DNA from: Labrys miyagiensis
Lineage (GTDB): Bacteria; Pseudomonadota; Alphaproteobacteria; Rhizobiales; Labraceae
Assembly: GCF_030160835.1 (NCBI RefSeq)
Contig: NZ_BSPC01000096.1
Span: 1 to 64,000 of the forward strand
Length of the DNA: 64,000 bases
Reading direction: 5' to 3'
Shown here: piece by piece, positions 19,263 to 27,412 of the stretch
Layout: every line of letters begins with the position of its first letter
How positions within the stretch are numbered: position 1 is the stretch's first letter
Made by a program: the position numbers and the translations under genes
The notes under the pieces: model-generated
The model's database searches: none
The model's input: the letters and a program-made list of their open reading frames with translations, nothing else
What the model was told of the DNA's origin: nothing

Positions 19263-19283
19263 TTTCTACTAAATCTATAGAAA
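19263..19283 (+). promoter_or_regulatory. Sulfur-box site A, upstream of the tau leader
   Basis: A 21-base palindromic site: TTTCTA, nine bases CTAAATCTA, TAGAAA, with fully complementary hexamers. It belongs to the eight-site motif family described in the findings and is a candidate Rrf2 operator. It lies 120 bases before the CCC leader ORF and 240 bases before tauA. Confidence 0.55.
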
Positions 19284-19382
19284 TTAATTGACACCGGTGT
19301 TTTGCCGACGCAAGTTTCCTGCATGGGGTGGCGATCGGCCTGTTCGGAGGCCTCCACCCGTCCTGCGGAGAGGGGAACAGCC

Positions 19383-19403
19383 ATGACGACCTGTTGCTGC
19401 TGA
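19383..19403 (+). CDS. Polycysteine leader peptide of tauA (MTTCCC)
   Basis: A six-codon ORF, Met-Thr-Thr-Cys-Cys-Cys, then TGA. A strong ribosome-binding site (GGAGAGGGG, 19367-19375) lies seven bases before its ATG, much better than expected by chance. The stop is immediately followed by two mutually exclusive hairpins (19404-19433). Three consecutive cysteine codons before a stop, upstream of a sulfur-source transporter, suggest a ribosome-stalling sensor of Cys-tRNA supply, similar in idea to polycysteine leader ORFs reported in mycobacteria. A second example lies at 43912. Expression is not shown by sequence. Confidence 0.6.
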   Translation: MTTCCC

Positions 19404-19433
19404 GCCTGGCTTTCAGGCCGTATGCCAGCGGCC
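19404..19433 (+). promoter_or_regulatory. Overlapping alternative hairpins after the tau leader ORF
   Basis: Hairpin 1 pairs GCCTG (19404-19408) with CAGGC (19414-19418); hairpin 2 pairs GGCCG (19416-19420) with CGGCC (19429-19433). They share bases 19416-19418, so they cannot form together. A ribosome paused on the cysteine codons would cover the 5' arm of hairpin 1. There is no U-tract, so the effect, if any, would be translational, Rho-dependent or on RNA folding. Confidence 0.4.
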
Positions 19434-19523
19434 ATTCCCTCCCGATCTTCCCTTTCCGTCAGCCTTTCGACCGCGCGCTGAAGCGTTTGCGGCAGGGCTG
19501 GCTGTCGTCTCCAAGGATCCATC

Positions 19524-20537
19524 ATGTCTGCCATCAATCGCCGTCTCCTCCTGGCCGCCGGCCTCGCGCTCGGTACGGCTCTCGCTTCGCCCGCCTTCGC
19601 CGCCGACAACAAGGTCACCATCGGCTTCCAGACCGGTGTCGACCCTGCCAAGGTCGCTCAGGCTGCCGGGGACTATGAGAAGGCCACCGGCTGGACGATC
19701 GAGTGGCGCAAATTCGATTCCGGTGCCGATGTGATCACCGCCATTGCCTCGGGCGACGTGCAGATCGGCTATGTCGGCTCCAGCCCGCTGGCCGCCGCCG
19801 CCAGCCGCCAGCTGCCGATCGAGACCATCTTCGTCGCCGCCCTCCTGGGAGACTCCGAGGAGCTGGTGGTGCGCGACGGCATCAAGGATCCCAAGGATCT
19901 CGTCGGCAAGAAGATCGGCACGCCCTTCGTCTCCACCTCGCATTACAGCCTGCTGGCGGCACTCAAGCATTGGGACATTGATCCGAAATCCGTGCAGGTC
20001 CTGAACCTGCGACCGCCCGAACTGGCAGCGGCCTTCGAGCGTGGCGATATCGACGGCGGTTATGTCTGGGATCCCGCGCTCGGCAAGCTGAAGGAGAAGG
20101 GCAAGGTGCTGGTCTCCTCGGCCGATGTCGCCAAGTGGGGCGCGCCGACCTTCGACGCCTGGATCGCCAGCACCGATTTCGCCAAGGCCCATCCCGATGT
20201 GGTGACAGCCTTCGTCAAGGTTACCGGCCAGTCCTACAAGGCCTATCGCGACAATCCCGATGCCTGGACCGCGACCTCGGATCAGGCCAAGGCCATCGCC
20301 CGCCTCACCGGATCCAAGCCGGAGGACGTGCCCGGCCTGTTGAAGTCCAACGTCTGGCCGCTCCTGGCCGAACAGTCCTCGCCCGAGCTGCTGGGCGGCG
20401 CCTCGGTCAAGGCCATTGCCGATACGGCGGCCTTCCTCGCCGAGCAGAAGAAGATCCCGGCCGTGCTGCCCGACTACTCGGCCTATGTGAACAAGACCTA
20501 TGCCGCACAAGCCCTGACGAAGCTCTCCTCCCAATAG
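19524..20537 (+). CDS. tauA: Taurine/sulfonate ABC transporter substrate-binding protein
   Basis: Periplasmic binding protein delivering taurine or a related sulfonate to TauBC. The 337-residue protein has a Tat-like leader (NRRLLLAAGLALGTALASPAFA) and the TauA-type core, including IGFQTGVDPAKVAQAAG, YVGSSPLAAAASR and DGGYVWDPALGKL. The ATG follows AAGGA by six bases. It is preceded by a regulatory leader with a sulfur-box and a CCC leader ORF, and followed by a strong terminator before tauB. No tauD is present nearby, so the true sulfonate substrate is uncertain. Confidence 0.9.
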   Translation: MSAINRRLLLAAGLALGTALASPAFAADNKVTIGFQTGVDPAKVAQAAGDYEKATGWTIEWRKFDSGADVITAIASGDVQIGYVGSSPLAAAASRQLPIETIFVAALLGDSEELVVRDGIKDPKDLVGKKIGTPFVSTSHYSLLAALKHWDIDPKSVQVLNLRPPELAAAFERGDIDGGYVWDPALGKLKEKGKVLVSSADVAKWGAPTFDAWIASTDFAKAHPDVVTAFVKVTGQSYKAYRDNPDAWTATSDQAKAIARLTGSKPEDVPGLLKSNVWPLLAEQSSPELLGGASVKAIADTAAFLAEQKKIPAVLPDYSAYVNKTYAAQALTKLSSQ

Positions 20538-20551
20538 AATTTCGCAGGGCC

Positions 20552-20594
20552 GCCTCGCCTCGGGAACACCCTCTTCCCGAGGCGAGGCCTTTTT
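20552..20594 (+). terminator. Strong terminator between tauA and tauB
   Basis: A perfect 15-bp stem (20552-20566 with 20574-20588), seven-base loop and CTTTTT tail. It is a textbook intrinsic terminator placed inside the tau operon, expected to make tauA far more abundant than tauBC or to stabilise the tauA mRNA 3' end. Confidence 0.88.
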
Positions 20595-20595
20595 C

Positions 20596-20690
20596 GGTGT
20601 GCCGGTCTTCAGACCGGCACAGTTTGACGAGAAATGCCGGTGCCGCCACATCGACCGAAAGTCAATGTGTCTGAGAAGACCGGCACAGCA
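20596..20690. repeat. Dispersed palindromic element between tauA and tauB
   Basis: A GTGCCGGTCT/AGACCGGCAC palindrome (20600-20621) with a partner half at 20673-20685. It is the same family as copies near 19.06, 46.9 and 63.9 kb. The first in-frame ATG of the tauB frame (20634) lies inside this element, which argues against that start. Confidence 0.75.
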
Positions 20691-20702
20691 GGAATCACCC
20701 CC

Positions 20703-21485
20703 TTGTCCACACTCTCCGCACGCGATGTCGATGTGCGCTATGCCGGGCGGGGCGGCCGTTCGGTCCATGCCCTCAGCAATGTCTCCCTCACCATCGAATC
20801 CGGCGAATTCGTCGTCGCGGTCGGCGCGTCGGGCTGCGGCAAGACCACCTTGCTGAAGCTCTTCGCCGGCTTCCAGGCACCGAGCTCCGGCTCGATCACC
20901 CTGGGCGGCAAGCCCGTGGAAGGACCAGGCGGCGATCGCGGCGTGGTCTTCCAGGACGATGCGCTGTTCCCTTGGCTGTCGGTGCGCGGCAATATCGAGT
21001 TCGGGCCGAAAATGGCCGGCCTCGGCGTTGCCGAGCGCAGGGAGCGCTGTGGGCGCATCATCGACCTCGTCGGCCTCGCGGATTTTGCCGATCACCGCGT
21101 CTGGGAGCTCTCGGGGGGCATGCGCCAGCGCGTCGGCATGGCTCGGGCGCTCGCCAACGAGCCTTCCATCCTGCTGATGGACGAGCCGCTCGGCGCCCTC
21201 GACGCGCTCACCCGCGAGAAGATGCAGGAATTGCTGATCCGCCTTTGGGACAAGACCGGGCGCAGCGTCTTCCTGATCACCCACAGCGTGGAGGAGGCGA
21301 TCTTTCTCGCCACGCGCATCGTGGTGCTGTCGCCCCGGCCGGGCCGCATCACCCGCGAATTCCGCGCCGATTTCTCGCGCCGCGTCCTCGCTGGTGAAGG
21401 CAGCCGCGCCATTAAGTCGGACCCCGCCTTCATCGCCCTACGCGAGCAGGTCCTGGCCGCCGTCCTCAAGGAGGCCGATGCATGA
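20703..21485 (+). CDS. tauB: Taurine/sulfonate ABC transporter ATP-binding protein
   Basis: Cytoplasmic ATPase of the tau transporter. I choose the TTG at 20703 (protein reading as [15 protein letters not shown]; 260 residues) because it matches usual TauB length and has AGGA about ten bases upstream; the ATG at 20634 would add 23 residues encoded by a dispersed repeat. Walker [10 protein letters not shown], signature LSGGMRQR and Walker B ILLMDEP are intact, followed by THSVEEA. It overlaps tauC by ATGA. Confidence 0.9.
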   Translation: MSTLSARDVDVRYAGRGGRSVHALSNVSLTIESGEFVVAVGASGCGKTTLLKLFAGFQAPSSGSITLGGKPVEGPGGDRGVVFQDDALFPWLSVRGNIEFGPKMAGLGVAERRERCGRIIDLVGLADFADHRVWELSGGMRQRVGMARALANEPSILLMDEPLGALDALTREKMQELLIRLWDKTGRSVFLITHSVEEAIFLATRIVVLSPRPGRITREFRADFSRRVLAGEGSRAIKSDPAFIALREQVLAAVLKEADA

Positions 21486-22324
21486 GCGACCTCGTCAATT
21501 CCGCCAGCCTCGACGATCTCGCTGCCAAGGACGCCAAGGCAGGCAGGGCCAGGCCCGCGGCGCTCGGCGCGGGACCCGTGCGCGTGGTGACCGTGCTGGC
21601 GCTGCTGCTGCTATGGTCGACAGCGTCCTATTTCGAGTGGCTGCCGGCCTTCTATCTGCCATCGCCCCGCGCCGTGCTCGACCAGCTCTACACCGTCACC
21701 ACGGACGGCTACGCCGATGCCACCCTGCTGCAGCATTTCGATGCCAGCCTCTGGCGCATCGTCGGCGCCCTGCTCATCGCTTTCGCTACCGCCGTGCCCG
21801 CGGGTATCGCCATCGGTCTCAGCCCGGTCGCCCGCGGCATCCTCGATCCCATCATCGAGTTCCTGCGCCCGGTGCCGCCGCTCGCCTATCTGCCGCTGGT
21901 GGTGATCTGGTGCGGCATCGGCGAGACCACCAAGATCCTGATCATCCTGATCGCCATCTTCGCACCGGTGGCGATCACCACCGCCGCCGGTGTCGCCACC
22001 GTGCCGGCCGATAGGCTCGACGCCGCGCGGGCGCTCGGCGCCAGCCGGTGGCAGGTGCTTCGCCACGTCATCCTGCCGAACGCCTTGCCCTCGATCCTCA
22101 CCGGAGTGCGCATCGGCCTTGGCGTCGGTTGGTCGACGCTGATCGCGGCCGAACTGGTGGCCGCCTCGCGCGGCCTCGGCATCATGATCAAGACGGCCTC
22201 GGACTTCCTGCAGACCGATATCGTCGTGCTCGGCATCTTCGTGATCGCCCTGGTGGCGATCGCCTTCGAGTGGATTGTCCGGCTGGCGGAGAAGATACTC
22301 GTGCCCTGGCACGGGAAGGCGTAG
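21482..22324 (+). CDS. tauC: Taurine/sulfonate ABC transporter permease
   Basis: Inner-membrane permease of the SsuC/TauC type, 280 residues, with about six membrane helices and the EAA loop contact region ([25 protein letters not shown]-type). It starts within the tauB stop (ATGA). The N-terminus is a charged cytoplasmic extension of about 30 residues before the first helix. Downstream lies a 27-bp-arm inverted repeat that separates it from a convergent reductase gene. Confidence 0.92.
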   Translation: MSDLVNSASLDDLAAKDAKAGRARPAALGAGPVRVVTVLALLLLWSTASYFEWLPAFYLPSPRAVLDQLYTVTTDGYADATLLQHFDASLWRIVGALLIAFATAVPAGIAIGLSPVARGILDPIIEFLRPVPPLAYLPLVVIWCGIGETTKILIILIAIFAPVAITTAAGVATVPADRLDAARALGASRWQVLRHVILPNALPSILTGVRIGLGVGWSTLIAAELVAASRGLGIMIKTASDFLQTDIVVLGIFVIALVAIAFEWIVRLAEKILVPWHGKA

Positions 22325-22328
22325 CGCC

Positions 22329-22408
22329 GGGAGCGCGGACGTCTCGTCCGCTCTTCCTCGGGCATAGAACGCCTCGTTTCCAAGAGCGGACGAGACGTCC
22401 GCGCTCCC
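22329..22408. repeat. Long inverted repeat between tauC and the OYE gene
   Basis: Two perfectly complementary 27-base arms (22329-22355 and 22382-22408) around a 26-base spacer. The arms match those of the element at 26.2 kb almost exactly. Lying between convergent genes, it could terminate both transcripts. Confidence 0.85.
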
Positions 22409-22412
22409 AGCG

Positions 22413-23528
22413 TTACCTTGTGCCGAACCGTGTCTCGCCGAACAGCGTCTTCTGCTCATGCGGAGGTGCACGCCAATATTGCGGCGGGGCGTCGACGCTG
22501 GCGCCGAGCTTGGCGGCGGCGTGCCAGGGCCAGCGCGGGTCGTAGAGCATGCCGCGGGCCATGGCGACGAGATCTGCCTTGCCGCTGGCCACGATCTCTT
22601 CGGCCTGCTGCACCTCGGTGATCAGACCCACGGAGATCGTGTTCACGCCGGTGACCTGCTTGACCGCTTCGGCGAAGGGTACCTGGTAGCCCGGCCCAAG
22701 GGCGATCTTCTGCAGGGGCGAGACGCCGCCTGATGAGACGTCGATCCAGTCGACGCCGCGCTTCTTGAGCTCGCCCGCGAAGACAAGAGCCTGCTCGATG
22801 CCCCAGCCGCTGCCCTCGACCCAATCGGAGGCCGAGATGCGGACGCCCACAGGCTTGTCCGCCGGGAAGGCGGCACGCACCGCGTCGAATATTTCGAGGG
22901 GGAAGCGCATGCGGTTCTCCAGCGAGCCGCCATAGGCATCGCTGCGCTGGTTGGCGATCGGCGAGAGGAACTCATGCATGAGATAGCCATGAGCGGCATG
23001 GAGCTCGAGGCCGTCGATGCCGAGGCGTTCCGCCCGCTGGGCCGCCTCGACGAAAGCGGTGCGAATGCGGGCGAGGCCGGCTTTGTCGAGCGCGATCGGC
23101 GCCGCCTCGCCTTCCTTGTGGGGCAGTGCGGAGGGGGCATGGGTGAGCCAGCCGCCTTGCGCGACCGGGATCTGCTGGCCGCCCTCCCAGGGCAGCTGGC
23201 TCGATGCCTTGCGTCCGGCGTGGGCCAGTTGCATCGTTACGGCGATCCTGGAATGCGCGCGGATGGCTGCCAGCACCGGCACCAGCGCCGCCTCGGTGTC
23301 GTCGTTCCAAAGGCCCAGGCAGCCGGACGTGATGCGGCCATCGGCCTCCACCGCCGTCGCTTCGATGCAAAGCATGCTCGCGCCCGAGAGCGCGAGATGG
23401 CCGAGATGGATCATGTGCCAGCTGCTGGCCTTACCGTCCTCGGCCGAATATTGGCACATCGGCGAGATGACGATGCGGTTGGGCAAGGTGAGGCTTCGCA
23501 GCTCGAAGGGCGTGAACAGGGCGCTCAT
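22413..23528 (-). CDS. NADH:flavin oxidoreductase, old yellow enzyme family (YqjM-like)
   Basis: FMN-dependent ene-reductase, 371 residues. It has the YqjM-type N-terminus with SPMCQYSAEDG (22-32; the cysteine near 25 modulates FMN redox potential in that class), HAGRK, the catalytic HAAHGYLMHEFLSP pair of histidines and GGSLENRMRFP. Physiological substrates of such enzymes are often unknown; electrophilic enones or quinones are typical. It is the last gene of a minus-strand set after a DUF427 gene, an exporter and a TetR regulator, which suggests a detoxification unit. Confidence 0.92.
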   Translation of the reverse strand: MSALFTPFELRSLTLPNRIVISPMCQYSAEDGKASSWHMIHLGHLALSGASMLCIEATAVEADGRITSGCLGLWNDDTEAALVPVLAAIRAHSRIAVTMQLAHAGRKASSQLPWEGGQQIPVAQGGWLTHAPSALPHKEGEAAPIALDKAGLARIRTAFVEAAQRAERLGIDGLELHAAHGYLMHEFLSPIANQRSDAYGGSLENRMRFPLEIFDAVRAAFPADKPVGVRISASDWVEGSGWGIEQALVFAGELKKRGVDWIDVSSGGVSPLQKIALGPGYQVPFAEAVKQVTGVNTISVGLITEVQQAEEIVASGKADLVAMARGMLYDPRWPWHAAAKLGASVDAPPQYWRAPPHEQKTLFGETRFGTR

Positions 23529-23566
23529 GGGAACCTGTGGGACGGGAGGGTTACGGGTGAGGTAGC

Positions 23567-23938
23567 TTAGCCGATCTCGATGGAATCCACCCGATCGGGA
23601 TAGAAGGCGACATGCTCCTTGATCTCGGCAACCGGCGCGTACGGGGTCTCATAGGTCCAGATTGCGTTGACCGAGCGTTCGCCGCCAGCGGGGATACTGT
23701 AATAGGAGGCATCGCCCTTGTAGGGGCAGTAGCTCGCATGGTCGGTGCGTGCCAGCAGCGACATGTCGACGTCGCTGCGAGGGATATAGAGCACGGTCGG
23801 ATAGCTCGCCTCCTTCAGGCTGAGCGCATGGGTGGAATCGGCCACCACCTTGCCGGCCACGGTGACGACGACGCGCGAGGGGGTCGGCGTGATGGTGATC
23901 GGGTGGTCCGGGCCTGGGATTTTGACGGGCTTGTTCAT
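23567..23938 (-). CDS. DUF427 domain-containing protein
   Basis: A 123-residue single-domain protein of the DUF427 family, recognisable by TRTDHASYCPYKGDASYYSI-like features: LARTDHASYCPYKGDAS and WTYETPYAPVAEIKEHVAFYPDRV. Its function is unknown. The ATG at 23938 has GGAG eight bases upstream; a longer frame reaching into the upstream transporter is a shadow. It lies 11 bases after the exporter gene and is probably co-transcribed and under the same TetR control. Confidence 0.85.
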   Translation of the reverse strand: MNKPVKIPGPDHPITITPTPSRVVVTVAGKVVADSTHALSLKEASYPTVLYIPRSDVDMSLLARTDHASYCPYKGDASYYSIPAGGERSVNAIWTYETPYAPVAEIKEHVAFYPDRVDSIEIG

Positions 23939-23949
23939 GATCTCTTCTC

Positions 23950-25440
23950 CTATTCTGCGACGATAGCGATGTCTTTTGAGCAGGTCTTGCGGGCCCGGCG
24001 CTGGCCGAGGCCGGCGGCAAGACCGGCGCCGGCGATATGGCAGGCAGCAATGGCGAGCAGGGTCAGGGCGAACGCATGGCCGATACCGGCAGCATCCGTG
24101 CGGCTGCCGAGGATCGTATAGAAAAGTCCACCCAGCACGGCGACGCTGATGGCGGCGCTGACCTGCAGGGTGGAGTTCACCATGCCGCCGACCAGGCCCG
24201 CATGGCGCGGCCCGACGCGCTCGACGATGGCGCGCATCATGGTCGGCATGGTCATGCCCATGCCGAGGCCGATAAGGGCCAGCGCCGGCGCCATCAGCGC
24301 GAGAGGCGGCATCACCCCCGCTGGGAAGGCCAGTATGACGGCAGAAGTGGCGATGGTGCCGAAGGCCGAGAGGCCGTAGCCGAGGGAGGGCGCGCTGCCG
24401 CCCGCCCAACGCCCGATGGTCGGGCTGAAGGTCGAGCCGGTCAGGAAGCCTGCCGAGAAGGGCAGGATGGCGAGGCCCGCCTGCAGGGCGCTATAGCCGA
24501 GCGCCGACTGCAGATAGATCGAATAGACGAGGAAGAAGGTCGCCATGGCATAGAGCGTCAGGATGGCGCCAATGCCGCGCAGGAGCCCCGGCAGGCGGAA
24601 GACCTCCATGTCGATCAGCGGATCGCCGCCGGCCCTGGCGAGACGGACCTCGTAGCGGCGGAAAAGCTCGGCGAAGACGGGCGTCATCGCCAGCATGACG
24701 ATCGACCAGGCCGGCCAGCCGCGCTCGCGCCCCTCGACGAGCGGCAGCACCAGGCTGGAGAGGGCGAGGCTGGACAGCACGACGCCACCGAGGTCGAGGC
24801 GGGGGCGGTGCTCGCTGCGCGTCTCGCGCAGCAACGGGATGGCGGCGATGAAGGCGACGAGGGAGATCGGCAGGTTGATCAGGAAGATCAGGCGCCAGCC
24901 AAAGCCGTCGACGTCGGCGCCCACCAACGCACCACCAAGCAACTGCCCGACGATGGAGGAAAGGCCGAGCACCACGCCATAAATGCTGAGCGCCCGGCCC
25001 CGCTCCTGGGAGGGGAAGAGGGCGTGGACGGAAGCGAGGGCCTGCGGCGCCATCGCGGCAGCGGCAAGCGCCTGCAGCATGCGTGCGCCGATCAGCACCG
25101 AGGGCGACCAGGCAAGGCCGCACAGGGCCGAGGCAAAGGCAAAGCCGGCGAGGCCGATCATGAAGATCGACTTGCGGCCGAAGATATCGCCGAGGCGCCC
25201 GCCCGTGATCAGGAAGACCGCGTAGACCACGGCATAGCCGGAGATCACCAGCTGGACATCGGCGGCGGTGCTGCCGAGCCCCTTGGTGATCGAGGGCATG
25301 GCGACGTTGACGATGAAGAAATCGAGGGGAGCAAGAAAGGCCCCGGTGAGCAGGATCGCCAGGGCCGACCATCGGTTCGGATCGAGGCCCTCGGCCTCCC
25401 GCCGCGGAGCAGGAGCAAGGGTGGCAGCCGTATCGGGCAT
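23950..25440 (-). CDS. MFS transporter, DHA2 (14-helix) drug-exporter family
   Basis: A 496-residue permease with 14 predicted membrane segments and the DHA2 pattern: LDFFIVNVAMPSI in helix 1, GGRLGDIFGRK in loop 2-3 (motif A) and GxxxGPxLGG-like helix 5 (VGQLLGGALVG). The start at 25440 is favoured by a GAGG nine bases upstream. A palindromic site at 25477-25496, almost identical to one before the tetR gene, lies in its promoter, so it is a likely target of that repressor. The substrate is unknown. Confidence 0.9.
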   Translation of the reverse strand: MPDTAATLAPAPRREAEGLDPNRWSALAILLTGAFLAPLDFFIVNVAMPSITKGLGSTAADVQLVISGYAVVYAVFLITGGRLGDIFGRKSIFMIGLAGFAFASALCGLAWSPSVLIGARMLQALAAAAMAPQALASVHALFPSQERGRALSIYGVVLGLSSIVGQLLGGALVGADVDGFGWRLIFLINLPISLVAFIAAIPLLRETRSEHRPRLDLGGVVLSSLALSSLVLPLVEGRERGWPAWSIVMLAMTPVFAELFRRYEVRLARAGGDPLIDMEVFRLPGLLRGIGAILTLYAMATFFLVYSIYLQSALGYSALQAGLAILPFSAGFLTGSTFSPTIGRWAGGSAPSLGYGLSAFGTIATSAVILAFPAGVMPPLALMAPALALIGLGMGMTMPTMMRAIVERVGPRHAGLVGGMVNSTLQVSAAISVAVLGGLFYTILGSRTDAAGIGHAFALTLLAIAACHIAGAGLAAGLGQRRARKTCSKDIAIVAE

Positions 25441-25476
25441 TGGGGGAAACCTCATTCGTTCTGAAAATCGGGTAGA

Positions 25477-25496
25477 CAATACGGTCGTCCATATTG
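25477..25496 (-). promoter_or_regulatory. TetR operator upstream of the DHA2 exporter
   Basis: A 20-base imperfect palindrome with ends CAATA/TATTG. On the minus strand it reads CAATATGGACGACCGTATTG and differs from the site at 26125-26144 at only two positions. It lies 37 bases before the exporter start. Confidence 0.75.
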
Positions 25497-25537
25497 CCTT
25501 ATGGCAAAAGTCTGTGTCGTCCTGTTGAAGGGATGGC

Positions 25538-26119
25538 TCAACGCAGGATGGTGGTGAACAGGAATTTCTTGAAACGCTCGACCGGCGCGGGGTCTCGCTG
25601 CGCCTTGGCCATCAGGTTCGCCCCCTGCACCGAAGCGACGATGAAGGCGGCGGTTTCCTCGCAGTCGAAATCTTCTCTGAGTTCGCCGGCTTTCACGGCG
25701 GCGCGCAGACAATAGGCATAGGCGCGCTGCGTCTCGGCGAAGATATCCAGCAGCTTGGCTCGAATCGCCTCATTGTCGCCCGAGGCTTCGGCCGTGAAAT
25801 TGCCGAACAGGCAGCCGGTGCGCATGTTGTTGCGCATCAGGCGGTTCCTGCTGGCGTCGATATGGTCGCCGAGGCGCTGCAGCGGTGGCAGATCGTCGTT
25901 GAGCAGCGTCTGCCGCATGCTCTCGCAACTGTTGGCGAAATAGAGGTCGATGACTTCGAGGCCGAAAGCCTCCTTCGAGGCGAAATGATTGGTGAAGGAG
26001 CCCTGCGGCACGCCTGCTGCCTGCACGATGTCGCGCACGCTGGCGCCGGCGAAGCCGTGCGCATGCACGACACGCAAGCCTTCGTGGAGAATCTTTTCGC
26101 GGTTGGATGCTCTAGCCAT
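25538..26119 (-). CDS. TetR/AcrR family transcriptional regulator
   Basis: A 193-residue repressor with an N-terminal TetR helix-turn-helix (about 10-55; FAGASVRDIVQAAGVPQGSFTNHFASKEAF) and a C-terminal ligand domain with MRTGCLFGNFTAEASGDNEAIR, a pattern seen in regulators such as AcuR/NemR-like proteins controlling reductase genes. It is upstream of an exporter, DUF427 and an OYE-type reductase on the same strand, and identical operator-like palindromes flank it, so autoregulation plus control of the downstream genes is likely. Confidence 0.92.
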   Translation of the reverse strand: MARASNREKILHEGLRVVHAHGFAGASVRDIVQAAGVPQGSFTNHFASKEAFGLEVIDLYFANSCESMRQTLLNDDLPPLQRLGDHIDASRNRLMRNNMRTGCLFGNFTAEASGDNEAIRAKLLDIFAETQRAYAYCLRAAVKAGELREDFDCEETAAFIVASVQGANLMAKAQRDPAPVERFKKFLFTTILR

Positions 26120-26124
26120 AATGC

Positions 26125-26144
26125 CAATATGGACGGACGTATTG
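26125..26144 (-). promoter_or_regulatory. TetR operator upstream of tetR
   Basis: A 20-base palindrome, CAATATGGACGGACGTATTG, six bases before the tetR start codon. It is near-identical to the site before the exporter gene. Confidence 0.75.
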
Positions 26145-26154
26145 GTTTGTCAAG

Positions 26155-26295
26155 CCTGGGAGCGCGGACATCTTGTCCGCTCTTGAAACGATACGCTTGT
26201 AGGAAGGGGGAAACCTATAGGCAGGTCAGGACCCGTCTGCGGCCTCTCTCGCGCAGGTCCTCGTTTCAAGAGCGGACGAGACGTCCGCGCACCCA
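26155..26295. repeat. Long inverted-repeat element between tetR and the amino-acid permease
   Basis: Complementary arms at about 26155-26190 and 26262-26295, with a few mismatches, enclose a 70-base middle. The arms share the GCGGACGAGACGTCCGC core with the 22.3 kb element. A third partial arm follows at 26301-26311. Confidence 0.75.
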
Positions 26296-26311
26296 GGAAC
26301 GCGCTCCCAGG

Positions 26312-27412
26312 TTACCTCTTCTTTTCCGCCTGCTGCCTCTCCGAGGCCTTCAGCCGCCCTTCGAGCCAGAGGCTGTAGCGCGAGGCGGCGAAGCAGATGG
26401 CGAAATAGACGATCGCCGCGAAGACATAGGCCTCGGTGTAGCGTCCCGGCCAGACCTGCTCATTGCTGGCGGCGATCTTCACGGCGCTGAGGAAGTCGAT
26501 CATGCCGATGAAGGCGATCAGCGGCGTCGACAGGAACACGCCGATGCCGAGATTGACCAGCGGCGGGATGATGGCGCGCAGGGCTTGCGGCAGCACCACG
26601 AGGCCCGTCGTCTGCCAATAGGAGAGGCCGAGCGCCCGCGCCGCTTCGGTCTGGCCCGCCGGCAGGGACTGGATGCCGGCGCGGATCACCTCGGCGAGAT
26701 AGCAGGCGATGAAGATGGTGAGCGCCACCTCGACGCTGAAGAACAGGTTCACGTCGAAGGCCGGCAGCATCATCGGCACGATCTGGCTGGAGACCAGCAG
26801 GATCACCACCATCGGCAGGCCGCGGATGATCTCGATGAAGCCGGTGCTGACGAGGCGGATGCCCCCCATGTTGGAGCGCCGCGCCAGCGCCAGCGGGATG
26901 GCGATGGCGAAGGCGGCCGCATAGGCGATGGTCCAGATCAGCAAGGTGAGCGGCAGTCCGCCCCAGTCATTGGTCGAGACGGGCCTGGCCGTGAAGAAGC
27001 CGCCCAGCAGCAGGATGACGGCGAGGGGCGTGGCGATCCAGGCGACCACCAGCCATTTGCTCCACAGGCGCGGCACCATCGAGGCGATCATCAGGCCGAA
27101 CATCAGCACGAGGCTGAGGATCGGGCGCCAGAGCAGATCGATCGGATAGGTGCCGAACACCATCAGCTTGGAATTCGCGCGCACGAAGGCCCAGCAGGCA
27201 CCGCTGCTCTTGGCGCAGTCATCCGCCGTGCCGCTCCAGGTTGCATCCACCAGGGCCCAGAAGAACAGACCCTTGAGGATCCAGAGCGCGGTGGCAACCA
27301 CCAGGAGCGTGACGATGGTGTTGAGGGGTGAGGAGAACAGGCCGGCGCGCCAGATGCGCCAGCGATCGTTCCAGCCCGATGGACGGGCGCGTGGGATGGC
27401 AAGGTCGCTCAT
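26312..27412 (-). CDS. Polar amino-acid ABC transporter permease, AapM-like
   Basis: A 366-residue permease of the HisM/AapM family. The N-terminal half has extra membrane segments, as in AapM, and the C-terminal half holds the conserved transmembrane domain with ARALGLSYWQTTGLVVLPQALR, the coupling helix that contacts the ATPase. The ATG at 27412 overlaps the preceding permease stop (ATGA). It forms an aapJQM-like operon with the two upstream genes, but no ATPase gene follows; the next sequence is a dispersed repeat. Confidence 0.88.
   Translation of the reverse strand: MSDLAIPRARPSGWNDRWRIWRAGLFSSPLNTIVTLLVVATALWILKGLFFWALVDATWSGTADDCAKSSGACWAFVRANSKLMVFGTYPIDLLWRPILSLVLMFGLMIASMVPRLWSKWLVVAWIATPLAVILLLGGFFTARPVSTNDWGGLPLTLLIWTIAYAAAFAIAIPLALARRSNMGGIRLVSTGFIEIIRGLPMVVILLVSSQIVPMMLPAFDVNLFFSVEVALTIFIACYLAEVIRAGIQSLPAGQTEAARALGLSYWQTTGLVVLPQALRAIIPPLVNLGIGVFLSTPLIAFIGMIDFLSAVKIAASNEQVWPGRYTEAYVFAAIVYFAICFAASRYSLWLEGRLKASERQQAEKKR

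Noticed and set aside
19284-19523. Known SAM or SAH riboswitch in the tau leader
   Set aside because: I could not find the conserved core of SAM-I, SAM-II or SAH riboswitches; the CCC ORF explains the leader better.
19413-21284. 623-codon minus-strand ORF over tauA/tauB
   Set aside because: Shadow frame; crosses the tauA terminator and a palindromic repeat, and has no domain signature.
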